DNA of 64,000 nt from Bin55 sp965220235 (lineage in GTDB: Bacteria; Pseudomonadota; Gammaproteobacteria; Pseudomonadales; Azotimanducaceae): NCBI GenBank assembly GCA_965220235.1, contig OZ244815.1:3534001-3598000 (forward strand), in the 5' to 3' direction. The notes beneath the pieces were generated by a model that saw only the letters and a program-made list of their open reading frames with translations, did not search any database and was not told where the DNA came from. Both the position numbers and the translations under genes were made by a program. Positions 9,690 to 18,220 of this stretch are shown here, piece after piece. Every line of letters starts with the position of its first letter. The first letter of the stretch is position 1.

Positions 9690-9704
9690 CTCTCCATCGG
9701 AGAG
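9690..9704 (-). terminator. Short perfect hairpin just after ald
   Basis: A six-base perfect stem with a three-base loop (CTCTCC-GAT-GGAGAG on the minus strand) begins about 6 bp after the alanine dehydrogenase stop codon. The position suits transcription termination, but no run of T follows, so an intrinsic terminator is not well supported. It may only be an RNA 3'-end structure. Confidence 0.25.
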
Positions 9705-9709
9705 GTCTT

Positions 9710-10834
9710 TCAGTTCTCGCGACTAGGAAAGATCTCGTTCACCGGTACGTAATCCGCCCCGGTCGCACTAGCCACCGCTTCATGCGTAACGTGCCCCTCA
9801 TAGACATTAAGTCCAGCACGTAAATGTAGATCGGTTGAGAGCGCTTGCGCCACTCCCTTGTCTGCCAATGCTAAGACGAATGGCAGCGTGGCGTTGTTGA
9901 GTGCAAGTGTCGACGTTCTCGCCACAGCACCCGGCATATTCGCAACGCAGTAATGAACCACGTCATGTTGCACAAAAATCGGCTCGGAGTGCGTCGTCGG
10001 TCGCGATGTTTCGAAGCATCCCCCTTGGTCAATTGCCACATCGACCAGGACGGCTCCCCTTTGCATCTCCTTTACCATGTCTTCTGTCACCAACCTGGGT
10101 GCTTTACTACCTGGAACCAAGACAGCACCGATAACGAGATCCGCGTTTACTACGTGTTCATGGACAGAATGAACCGTGGAATAACGTGTATGAAGCGCTG
10201 GTCGAAATTCCAATTCCAACTCGGCTAGCCGACGTAAATCGATGTCGAAAATGACAACATCCGCCTCCATACCTAATGCGATTCGAGCCGCATTCATACC
10301 GACCACACCGCCGCCTAGTACCACGACACGCGCCGGTGGTGAACCAGGTACCCCTCCAAGGAGCGTCCCTCGACCACCTTGCTCAATCTCTAATGCATGA
10401 GCACCTGCCTGTACGGACATTCGCCCAGCAACCTCACTCATCGGCGCAAGCAACGGTAATCTGCCTCGTCCATCTGTGACGGTCTCATATGCGATCGCCG
10501 TGCACCCACTTTTCTGCAATGCGCTTGTTAATGCGGGGTCTGGCGCAAGATGGAGGTACGTAAAGAGAATCTGACCTTTATGCAAACGCTTGACCTCTTC
10601 AGGCTGAGGTTCTTTTACTTTGACAATTAGGTCTGCCTCGAACAAATGATCCAAGTCGCTTGTTAGAGTCGCACCCGCTGCACTGTATTCTTCATCAAAT
10701 AAACCGAGTTTGAATGCACAATCCACCTCGACGACGACGCTATGACCGTGAAGTACAAGCTCTCTGACGCTTGCCGGCGTCAGACCGACGCGGTTTTCAT
10801 CCGTTTTAATTTCTTTAGGAACGCCAATTCGCAC
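9710..10834 (-). CDS. ald: Alanine dehydrogenase
   Basis: This 374-residue protein matches the full length of NAD-dependent L-alanine dehydrogenases, which interconvert L-alanine and pyruvate plus ammonia. It starts with MRIGVPKEIKTDENRVGLTP, the family N-terminus with the pyruvate-contacting Arg. Lys about 74 lies in IVKVKEPQ, and His about 96 in FTYLHLAPD is the catalytic-region His. The Rossmann glycine motif is VVLGGGVVGMNAA near residue 171, followed by a conserved acidic residue in FDIDLRR. It is monocistronic and divergent from the CheA-like gene, with 103 bp between the two starts. Confidence 0.96.
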   Translation of the reverse strand: MRIGVPKEIKTDENRVGLTPASVRELVLHGHSVVVEVDCAFKLGLFDEEYSAAGATLTSDLDHLFEADLIVKVKEPQPEEVKRLHKGQILFTYLHLAPDPALTSALQKSGCTAIAYETVTDGRGRLPLLAPMSEVAGRMSVQAGAHALEIEQGGRGTLLGGVPGSPPARVVVLGGGVVGMNAARIALGMEADVVIFDIDLRRLAELELEFRPALHTRYSTVHSVHEHVVNADLVIGAVLVPGSKAPRLVTEDMVKEMQRGAVLVDVAIDQGGCFETSRPTTHSEPIFVQHDVVHYCVANMPGAVARTSTLALNNATLPFVLALADKGVAQALSTDLHLRAGLNVYEGHVTHEAVASATGADYVPVNEIFPSREN

Positions 10835-10937
10835 AATAATCGCTTCTCTTCGTGAGGGTAAATTTCATGTTTACCGAGGCTTCTCGATTTGAACACCTCA
10901 AGTATGTGACGCCAATTGTTGCAAGTATTTAGTTCAA

Positions 10938-12707
10938 GTGTCGAATTCTGTTTCTAGTCAGTTACTGCTCGATTCCCTAGCTAACTGCATACGAGAACGA
11001 TCTTCCAGAGAGTCACTTGACCAGCTCTGCCAGATTCTTGACGACGGATTGACGTCACTCGACGATCCACACGTTGAACTATTCGAAGCATTGGCGAATT
11101 ACGTTTACCAACTTCGCGATGGCGCGATTCAAACGTCAGACGACACCACCTCGCTGTTTCGCGAAGCACTACTACTCCTGGGTGAAGATCCATCCTCCTT
11201 ACGGGGCGCTTCGTCGACAGATCGGAAAGCGGGACTTTTAGAACGAATTGATCTCGCGGCGTCAGGTGGATTTGACGCACTAGAGGCAGGCGAAATTCCG
11301 GACGTTGAGCGACTAATTGACGCTAAGTCCGAGAGATTGCGGATTCAACGTACCCTACATCGACTACATTCATCGCTGGAAACGATTGAACGGCATACGC
11401 AGTCAACACGCTTGAGCCCGTCGTTCACGTCAATACTCTCTCGACATCGACAGCTACTTGATGCGCTTAATCCAAGTCCTTCGCCAAGTCAGTCGGTGTC
11501 GTTGACTTCGCTTGAAGAAATGCTCTCGCTTCAGGTAGGGGGATCAGAAACGGACATAACTATAGATGCTGAAGGATCGGTTCACCCTTCTTATCTCCCA
11601 ACCCTTTCGTCGATTGTTACTCAACTCACCAATACCTTGCCCTCAAACGAGATTAAGGTCATGAAGATCTTACGTGAACAAGATACGCTCGAAATTCAAT
11701 TGACATTCGATGCGAATGACTCGATCTTGTCCGGCTTACGCACAAGTGCAATCGAACACGGTTTTCTCGATCCCGATGCCCCGCTTCGTAACGGAGATGA
11801 GATACAGTACTTGCTACTTCCTGAATCATCCCAACCGGATGAACTGCTGATTCAATCTTCCTCGTTGTTCGACCATCTCCAATCGCTTTGTGCGCGAGTG
11901 GTTACCGAGTCTTCCGCAGAATCTACTGAAATGTCCGTAACACTACCAGCCAATTTCAGATTAGAGCAAGTAGTGGTTTTTAAACAGGGTGAGGCGCTCT
12001 ATGCGGTATGGACCGATGTCGTTGCCGATATCGAATACGCGACAACTAACGAAGATACTCCGTTTCGTTCGTTCATAGAGAACGACCAAGGTTCATTCAG
12101 GGTTGTGAATTCGAACCAAATGCGTGGAAAGCATGACGCGTGCGTGTTTATTAACGACGGAGGATTTCGAGTCGCACTGTTCGTGGATCAAATCGAGACT
12201 CCTGGCCAGGTAGCCGTTCTAGATTCCCTTTCTCCAGTGACTTATCTTGGCGGGGGAGTCCGACTGTTAGACCGGCGCCTTGTCGTGTTGCTTTCCGCCG
12301 TTGAACTTGACGATGGTTCTCCTCTATCGCTGAATTCTCAAATGAGTACAACGAGACGACTGCTCGTCCTAGGTTTTGTCCCGCTCGCAAAAGGATTGAG
12401 TCGAAATACGTACCACATTTCACATGCTGCTGGGGAGATGGACGCGACTGCTACATTCCAAGAGCAGCGACCATATGCAATTCTGGTTGAGCAGCATGAA
12501 CTTGCCACCTATCGACATTTGCTAATAACAGCGAAGCGGCTAGATGTACCTGTAGTGGTACAGAGCTCAACGAATCGGGACCATGTATCTGATAGTTCAG
12601 ACACCCAGTTCCAGTCAGTGAGAACGTTAACCGAACTGGAAGCACAGCTGAATAGCGTTTCCGGAAATCAAAACAAACCGCAACCGTCGAAACTAGGTAC
12701 CCAGTAA
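10938..12707 (+). CDS. Degenerate CheA/ChpA-like protein (pseudokinase-like, CheW-like and receiver-like regions)
   Basis: This 589-residue protein starts at GTG. Residues about 250-325 follow the order of a CheA ATPase domain: a strand, then AIEHGFLDPDAPL as in CheA/ChpA, then an LLPESSQ segment where GFSTA would be. The Asn box, DDGxG and GRGVGMD motifs are all lost. Residues about 335-460 resemble the CheW-like domain (LPANFRLEQVVVFKQGEALYAV, then VALFVDQIE and GGGVRLLDRRLVVLL). Residues about 472-575 resemble a receiver domain without its phosphoacceptor Asp. The N-terminal 190 residues are helical, with no recognisable phosphotransfer His motif. No other chemotaxis or pilus gene is near. 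It overlaps the convergent metF gene by 15 bp. The homology is my reading of motif order, not a search result. Confidence 0.6.
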   Translation: MSNSVSSQLLLDSLANCIRERSSRESLDQLCQILDDGLTSLDDPHVELFEALANYVYQLRDGAIQTSDDTTSLFREALLLLGEDPSSLRGASSTDRKAGLLERIDLAASGGFDALEAGEIPDVERLIDAKSERLRIQRTLHRLHSSLETIERHTQSTRLSPSFTSILSRHRQLLDALNPSPSPSQSVSLTSLEEMLSLQVGGSETDITIDAEGSVHPSYLPTLSSIVTQLTNTLPSNEIKVMKILREQDTLEIQLTFDANDSILSGLRTSAIEHGFLDPDAPLRNGDEIQYLLLPESSQPDELLIQSSSLFDHLQSLCARVVTESSAESTEMSVTLPANFRLEQVVVFKQGEALYAVWTDVVADIEYATTNEDTPFRSFIENDQGSFRVVNSNQMRGKHDACVFINDGGFRVALFVDQIETPGQVAVLDSLSPVTYLGGGVRLLDRRLVVLLSAVELDDGSPLSLNSQMSTTRRLLVLGFVPLAKGLSRNTYHISHAAGEMDATATFQEQRPYAILVEQHELATYRHLLITAKRLDVPVVVQSSTNRDHVSDSSDTQFQSVRTLTELEAQLNSVSGNQNKPQPSKLGTQ

Positions 12708-13535
12708 TCGACCCATAAACTCTTGTGTCGGCCGCGCCAAATTCAATGTATATACGTGTATGCCCAACGCGCCATCGGACAGCAGTCGTCGACACAGGTT
12801 CGCAACGACGTCAGCACCATACGCTCTAAGCTGTTGAGAGTCGTGCTCAAGAGAGCGTAGTTGCATCATCAACCAGCGAGGGATTTCCGCACCGCACTTC
12901 TCAGAAAACTGAATCAGCTTTTGAAAATTCGCAATGGGCATAACACCAGGCAGTATAGGTTTCTTCATGCCCGCGCCGATGCAGCTATCCACAAATGCCT
13001 TATACGCATCAGCGTTGTAAAAGTATTGCGTGATGCAACTGTCCGCGCCCGCATCAGTCTTTTCCTTCAGTCGACTGATGTCGTCACTGATTGACTTTGC
13101 TTCCGGGTGCATTTCAGGATAGCACCCAACATGCAACCTAAACCTGTCTCCGGTTTCCTCACGAATTAGCGAAACGAGCTCGTGCGCATAGCGAAAGGAC
13201 TTTCCCTCCGACATGTTGTCGCCAATATCGCCACGTAGAACCACCATGTCCGTAACACCAATCTCCGCATACTTGCTGAGCAGCGCCACCATACTCTGTC
13301 GTGTGTCGTCTCCCCATGTTATGTGGGGAATCGCGTTGTGCCCATTCTCATGAAGTAAGCGCACCGTTTCGAGCGTGCCCTCTCGTGCAGAGCCACCAGC
13401 ACCATGTGTAATCGAGTAGAAATCGGGATTAAACTCAGCTAAACGACTAGCTGACCGAAGTAAATTACTGGTCTCGCGAGAGGTTTTGGGTGGGAAAAAT
13501 TCGAAACTAAGGTGCGAGAAATCGCTACGTTCCAA
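12693..13535 (-). CDS. metF: 5,10-methylenetetrahydrofolate reductase
   Basis: This 280-residue FAD enzyme reduces methylene-tetrahydrofolate to methyl-tetrahydrofolate for methionine synthesis. Family features are the N-terminal SFEFFPPKT with the catalytic Glu, SITHGAGGS near residue 43, ALRGD-type VVLRGDIGD near residue 98, and GCYPEMHPEA near residue 137. The start is a TTG at 13535 inside the last codons of metK, an 11-bp overlap suggesting translational coupling. A perfect 7-bp hairpin (13534-13549) covers this start. The gene forms a methionine/SAM transcript with metK. Confidence 0.96.
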   Translation of the reverse strand: MERSDFSHLSFEFFPPKTSRETSNLLRSASRLAEFNPDFYSITHGAGGSAREGTLETVRLLHENGHNAIPHITWGDDTRQSMVALLSKYAEIGVTDMVVLRGDIGDNMSEGKSFRYAHELVSLIREETGDRFRLHVGCYPEMHPEAKSISDDISRLKEKTDAGADSCITQYFYNADAYKAFVDSCIGAGMKKPILPGVMPIANFQKLIQFSEKCGAEIPRWLMMQLRSLEHDSQQLRAYGADVVANLCRRLLSDGALGIHVYTLNLARPTQEFMGRLLGT

Positions 13536-14700
13536 AGGCGTCCGCCTTTAGTAACTCAGCGCGATCCGTGCTTTCCCAGGTGTACGAGTCATCATGGTGA
13601 CCAAAGTGCCCGAAAGTCGCGGTTCGACGGTAAATTGGGTTCCTTAGTTGCAACATTTCAACAATCCCGCCAGCACTTAAGTCGAAGTGCTTCCTCACTA
13701 GTAAGCCAATCCTGTCGTCGTCAATCCCATCTGCGCCTGTACCAAACGTATTGACCACCACATCAACCGGTTGCGACTGCCCAATTGCATAGCTAATTTG
13801 GACTTCACATCGATCCGCCAATCCGGCAGCAACGACATTTTTTGCAACGTACCTAGCTGCATATGCGGCCGATCGATCAACTTTCGTCGGATCTTTACCT
13901 GAAAACGCCCCACCACCATGGCGCGCCATGCCTCCATATGTGTCAACAATGATTTTGCGACCGGTTAACCCACAATCGACTGCTGGACCGCCAAGAGTCC
14001 ATGGTCCGCAAGGATTGACATATATCTTGGCCTCCGAAATGTCGAAATCCTCTTCGAGAACAGGTCGGATTATGTTCTCGGTTACTTCCTTTTCGACGAA
14101 TTCATCGGTAAGGCCCGCATCATGTTGCCCGGAGAACACGATTGTTTTCACCGCACTCGGTCGACCGTTCTCGTACGCAAACGTCAGCTGACACTTTGCG
14201 TCGGGTCCGAGAAAATCCATTCCGTCGCGCCTTACTTCCGCATGCTTTCGCATCAATCGATGCGAGTACATGATGGGGGCTGGCATCAATTCAGGTGTTT
14301 CATTTGACGCATAGCCGAACATCATGCCCTGATCGCCTGCACCTACTTCTTCCTGTGCTGCTTCGGATTCTCCAACCTTGGTGCCAGCAGCGATGTCACT
14401 CGACTGCTCATTTACCATCACACAGACTTCGCATGCATCGTAGTCGATTCCGAACTCTTTCGTGTACCCCACGTCACGCAATACCTGCCGGGCGATGTGT
14501 TCATAATCGAGATTCGTACGCGTGGAGACTTCACCGGCGATGATCACAGTGTTCGACTTTAAGAGTGTTTCGCACGCAACTCTTGCGTTTGGATCGCTCG
14601 TTATCGCGGCGTCGAGAACTGCATCCGAAATCTGATCGCACAGTTTGTCCGGGTGACCTTCCGATACGGATTCAGAGGTGAATGTACGATACTCGCTCAA
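13525..14700 (-). CDS. metK: S-adenosylmethionine synthetase
   Basis: This 391-residue enzyme makes SAM from ATP and methionine. The N-terminus has SESVSEGHPDKLCDQISDA, which carries the ATP-binding His and Asp. GAGDQGMMFGYA near residue 120 and the phosphate loop GGGAFSGKDPTKVDRS near residue 264 are intact. The start is a TTG at 14700 with a good ribosome site (AGAGGA six bases upstream). The upstream 325-bp region is divergent towards tkt, the usual gammaproteobacterial arrangement. Two leader hairpins are listed separately. Confidence 0.98.
   Translation of the reverse strand: MSEYRTFTSESVSEGHPDKLCDQISDAVLDAAITSDPNARVACETLLKSNTVIIAGEVSTRTNLDYEHIARQVLRDVGYTKEFGIDYDACEVCVMVNEQSSDIAAGTKVGESEAAQEEVGAGDQGMMFGYASNETPELMPAPIMYSHRLMRKHAEVRRDGMDFLGPDAKCQLTFAYENGRPSAVKTIVFSGQHDAGLTDEFVEKEVTENIIRPVLEEDFDISEAKIYVNPCGPWTLGGPAVDCGLTGRKIIVDTYGGMARHGGGAFSGKDPTKVDRSAAYAARYVAKNVVAAGLADRCEVQISYAIGQSQPVDVVVNTFGTGADGIDDDRIGLLVRKHFDLSAGGIVEMLQLRNPIYRRTATFGHFGHHDDSYTWESTDRAELLKADAFGT
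13534..13549 (-). promoter_or_regulatory. Perfect hairpin over the metK-metF junction
   Basis: AAAGGCG and CGCCTTT form a perfect seven-base stem with a two-base loop. The hairpin lies within the last codons of metK, and its edge includes the TTG start of metF. It could couple metF translation to ribosome passage through metK, or could slow polymerase. The regulatory role is inferred from position only. Confidence 0.35.
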
Positions 14701-15025
14701 AATATGTCCTCTATATCCTGTGTGTCACAAATCACACAGCGGGCCGAATTTAAAGAATGAAGTATTTTAAACAGGAGTAGCGCTCACTCCGTATCACCAT
14801 TGGCAGCATTGCTAGCCTCGATCTTTAAACCGGCTTTCATTTTTTATTAGAACAGTTTCATATTAACTATAAATTTATGTATGTAAGTCGTGAGTTTTTG
14901 TCGTAAGTTTTATATTAGATTTAGTTCTTAGGAGAATTTTTATACCTATATAACTTTCACTAATTCCAAATTAGTCCATTAATCCCCGTATGCAAAATTA
15001 GCGCTTCGCTTTTCGTCTTTCTCCT
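14701..15025. promoter_or_regulatory. Divergent metK/tkt control region, AT-rich
   Basis: This 325-bp stretch has no credible reading frame. From about 14835 to 15000 it is markedly richer in A and T than the genes around it, as expected for divergent promoters. I cannot fix a -10/-35 pair with confidence. The metK-proximal part holds two hairpins (14718-14739 and 14774-14790). I looked for known SAM and SAH riboswitch cores and did not recognise one. No strong ribosome site precedes the tkt ATG. Confidence 0.5.
14718..14739 (-). promoter_or_regulatory. Inverted repeat in metK leader next to the ribosome site
   Basis: CTGTGTG and CACACAG form a seven-base perfect inverted repeat around an eight-base spacer, ending two bases before the GGATATAGAGGA ribosome-site region of metK. 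As DNA it could be an operator; as RNA it would be a hairpin placed to influence translation initiation. A second hairpin, GGAGT with ACTCC, lies at 14774-14790. Neither matches a riboswitch that I know. Confidence 0.35.
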
Positions 15026-17014
15026 ATGCAAACAAGCAAAGAACGCGCCAACGCGATTCGCGCACTAGCCATGGATGCAGTTCAGCAGGCTAATTCAGGT
15101 CATCCCGGTGCGCCCATGGGATTGGCGGATATGGCCGAAGTCCTCTGGCGGCAATACTTGCGGTTCAACCCGAAGAACCCCTATTGGTTCAATCGTGATC
15201 GCTTCGTGCTCTCTAACGGTCACGGTTCGATGCTGCTCTACGCCGTACTGCACCTGACTGGGTACGATGTTTCAATCAACGATATTCGAAATTTCAGACA
15301 GCTTCACTCAAAAACCGCTGGTCATCCTGAATTCGGCGAATGTCCGGGCATAGAAACCACAACCGGTCCTCTTGGTCAGGGTTTCGCAAACGCTGTAGGC
15401 ATGGCATTGGCCGAAAAACAGCTCGCAAGTGAATTCAATCGCGAGGGTTTTGACATCGTCGACCATCGCACGTGGGTTTGCGTTGGTGACGGATGTTTGA
15501 TGGAAGGCATTTCACATGAAGCAGCATCTTTAGCAGGTACGCTTGGTCTTGAAAAACTAATCGCCATCTACGACAGCAACGGTATTTCGATCGACGGCGA
15601 AACGAAGTTTTGGTTCACTGAAAACGTTGCCGCACGATTCAACGCCTACGGTTGGCGAGTGATTGAAAATGTGGACGGGCATGATCCGATCGCTGTCAAA
15701 AGTGCATTCGATACTGCTTGCGAATCGAGTAATCAACCTACATTGATCTGTTGCACGACCACTATCGGCTACGGAGCACCGAATAAAGGCGGAACCGCGA
15801 GCGCACATGGTTCACCACTTGGCAACGATGAAATCGCACTTGTTCGCGAACAGTTAGGCTGGTCGTACGAACCATTTACCGTGCCAGAGTCGATCTACGC
15901 TGCATGGGACGCCACAGAACAAGGTCAGCAGCTCGAAGACGAGTGGAATACTGCGATGGCGGCATACACTGACGCTCATCCAGACCTTGGTCGCGAGCTT
16001 CAGCGACGGATTAAAGGCAAACTTCCAGAAGGCTGGCACGAGAGCATCACCGAATTCGCACAAAACGGGCAGAAACAAGCCACGTCCCTGGAGACACGCA
16101 AAGCTTCAGGTCAATGTTTGGATGTACTCGGACCAAAAGTCACCGAATTGTTAGGTGGCTCAGCAGACCTGACCGGATCCAACAACACCCAATGGGACGG
16201 CGCCGGATGGCTGTGGGAGGGAGGTCGATATCTAAACTACGGTGTCCGCGAATTTGGTATGACTGCGATTGCCAATGGGTTGTCTTTGCACGGTGGATTT
16301 GTGCCTTATACCGGTACGTTTCTCGTGTTTATGGAATATGCCCGAAACGCGGTGCGATTGGCCACTCTGATGGGACTCCGGCACATTTTCGTTTACACGC
16401 ACGATTCTGTGGGATTAGGCGAAGATGGGCCAACGCATCAACCCATTGAGCAACTGACCAACCTTCGAACAACACCGAATCTAGCTGTCTGGCGTCCGTG
16501 TGATGTCGCAGAAACCGGGATTGCTTGGCGGGAATCCTTGAAACGGACCGATGGCCCTTGCGCCATCGTACTAACTAGACAAAAGACTCAGCCACAGTCT
16601 CGCGACGACGAGACATTTAACAACATAGCAAAGGGCGGTTATACGCTTCGACGTGAATCATCTGAACTCCAGTTAATTTTGATCGCCACGGGGTCCGAAG
16701 TCGAAGTTGCTCAAACCGCAGCGAATCAACTTGAGAAAGACGGATACGGGATACGGGTGGTTTCGATGCCATCCGTCGATAGATTCTTAGCTCAATCCAT
16801 CGAGTATCAAGAATCTGTTCTGCCGAAGGAAGTACGTAAACGTGTTGCCGTAGAAGCCGCACATCCAGACTACTGGCGAAGATTCGTTGGTCTCGACGGC
16901 GATGTCGTAGGTATCCGGCGCTACGGACTGTCAGCACCTGGACCCGAAGTTATGGCAGAGCTTGGGATTGACCCCGGAAACGTCGTGCAGGCCGCGGTTA
17001 ATTTGCTCGCGTAA
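15026..17014 (+). CDS. tkt: Transketolase
   Basis: This 662-residue thiamine-diphosphate enzyme moves two-carbon units in the pentose phosphate pathway. The N-terminal domain has NSGHPGAPMGLADMAEVLW near residue 23 and the ThDP motif GDGCLMEGISHEA near residue 155. The middle domain has the catalytic Glu in REFGMTAIANG near residue 407 and THDSVGLGEDGPTHQP near residue 457. The C-terminal domain has IATGSEVEVA. Length and motif order match bacterial transketolases fully. pgk follows after 3 bp, so both are likely co-transcribed. Confidence 0.98.
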   Translation: MQTSKERANAIRALAMDAVQQANSGHPGAPMGLADMAEVLWRQYLRFNPKNPYWFNRDRFVLSNGHGSMLLYAVLHLTGYDVSINDIRNFRQLHSKTAGHPEFGECPGIETTTGPLGQGFANAVGMALAEKQLASEFNREGFDIVDHRTWVCVGDGCLMEGISHEAASLAGTLGLEKLIAIYDSNGISIDGETKFWFTENVAARFNAYGWRVIENVDGHDPIAVKSAFDTACESSNQPTLICCTTTIGYGAPNKGGTASAHGSPLGNDEIALVREQLGWSYEPFTVPESIYAAWDATEQGQQLEDEWNTAMAAYTDAHPDLGRELQRRIKGKLPEGWHESITEFAQNGQKQATSLETRKASGQCLDVLGPKVTELLGGSADLTGSNNTQWDGAGWLWEGGRYLNYGVREFGMTAIANGLSLHGGFVPYTGTFLVFMEYARNAVRLATLMGLRHIFVYTHDSVGLGEDGPTHQPIEQLTNLRTTPNLAVWRPCDVAETGIAWRESLKRTDGPCAIVLTRQKTQPQSRDDETFNNIAKGGYTLRRESSELQLILIATGSEVEVAQTAANQLEKDGYGIRVVSMPSVDRFLAQSIEYQESVLPKEVRKRVAVEAAHPDYWRRFVGLDGDVVGIRRYGLSAPGPEVMAELGIDPGNVVQAAVNLLA

Positions 17015-17017
17015 TAC

Positions 17018-18175
17018 ATGCGCGTTAACAAGCTAACCGATATCCAACTCGACAACAGACGGGTTCTCATTCGTGCTGACCTAAATGTGCCACTCGACGG
17101 TACCACGATTACCAATGATCTGCGGATACGGGCTTCGATACCCACGATCGAGTTTGCGCTCGCTCACGGTGCGGGTGTGGTTGTCGTATCCCATTTAGGG
17201 CGCCCCAAAGCAGGCTCAGATAACACTCATTTATCGCTTCAACCCGTCGCAGATCGTCTACGTTCGATGCTTAATCGTCCGGTCGATCTAGTCAAAGAAT
17301 GGACGAATGGGTTGGACTTGGAATCAGGCGAAGTCAAGCTACTCGAGAACATTCGTTTCGAATCTGGTGAGACCAAGAATGATTCTGACTTAGCTCGTTC
17401 GCTCGCATCCCTCTGCGATGTTTACGTCAATGACGCATTCGGCACCGCGCATCGTGCACATGCATCTACACATGGGGTCGCGGAATACGTTACAGAGTCT
17501 TGCGCAGGATTGCTACTCGCGTCAGAAATCGCAGCACTAGAACGAGCGTTAGCGAACCCGAAACGTCCGTTGGTGGCAGTCTTAGGCGGCTCGAAGATCT
17601 CTGGCAAACTAGAGGTGTTACACAACCTAAAAAATGTGGCAGATACGTTGCTTGTTGGCGGCGGCATGGCTAATACGTTTCTACTTGCATCTGGAACGAC
17701 TATCGGAAATTCGCTTGTAGAGAGTGACCTCTTGGATGATGCTCGGGCAATACGCCAAGCTTCAGATCTACCTCTACCAGTCGACGTCATGACAGCTGAA
17801 ACGATCAACGACGGTAGTCATGCGTTTTTACGACTGACCGATGCCGTTCCGAGTCAAGAATCGATCGTGGATATTGGACCGGAAACGGCTCGTAGATATG
17901 CCAAAGTAATCGCCGAAGCTGGAACCGTCATATGGAACGGACCTATGGGCATTTTTGAATATCCACAGTTCGCAGATGGTACGCGAGTCGTCGCAGACGC
18001 AATCGCAGATTCGAACGCGTTTACTCTCGCCGGGGGCGGTGATACAGTGGCAGCGATCGAACAGTTCGACATTTCGGAACGAATCGACTACATTTCGACC
18101 GGTGGTGGAGCGTTTCTTGAGTTCATCGAAGGGAAAAGCTTGCCGGGAATTGAAGCACTCGAGCGCCATGCATGA
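17018..18175 (+). CDS. pgk: Phosphoglycerate kinase
   Basis: This 385-residue glycolytic/gluconeogenic enzyme transfers phosphate between 1,3-bisphosphoglycerate and ADP. The hallmark RVLIRADLNVPLDG is near residue 14, SHLGRPKAG near residue 60, and FVNDAFGTAHRAHAST-type segment (VYVNDAFGTAHRAHAST) near residue 135. The hinge GGSKISGKLEVL is near residue 190, and the nucleotide loop GGGDTVAAIEQF is near residue 340. A Gap dehydrogenase gene, often between tkt and pgk, is absent here. Confidence 0.98.
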   Translation: MRVNKLTDIQLDNRRVLIRADLNVPLDGTTITNDLRIRASIPTIEFALAHGAGVVVVSHLGRPKAGSDNTHLSLQPVADRLRSMLNRPVDLVKEWTNGLDLESGEVKLLENIRFESGETKNDSDLARSLASLCDVYVNDAFGTAHRAHASTHGVAEYVTESCAGLLLASEIAALERALANPKRPLVAVLGGSKISGKLEVLHNLKNVADTLLVGGGMANTFLLASGTTIGNSLVESDLLDDARAIRQASDLPLPVDVMTAETINDGSHAFLRLTDAVPSQESIVDIGPETARRYAKVIAEAGTVIWNGPMGIFEYPQFADGTRVVADAIADSNAFTLAGGGDTVAAIEQFDISERIDYISTGGGAFLEFIEGKSLPGIEALERHA

Positions 18176-18220
18176 CATTTTTCTACAGCAATATGCATCA
18201 GCAAGACAGACCTAACTGAG

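Noticed and set aside
9625..9770. Short plus-strand frame of about 39 codons beginning TTG after AGGAG
   Set aside because: It runs antisense into ald, has no similarity I can recognise and uses a weak start codon; chance is the simpler explanation.
14701..15025. SAM or SAH riboswitch ahead of metK
   Set aside because: The hairpins present do not show a recognisable SAM-I/II/IV/V or SAH core, so I list only generic inverted repeats.
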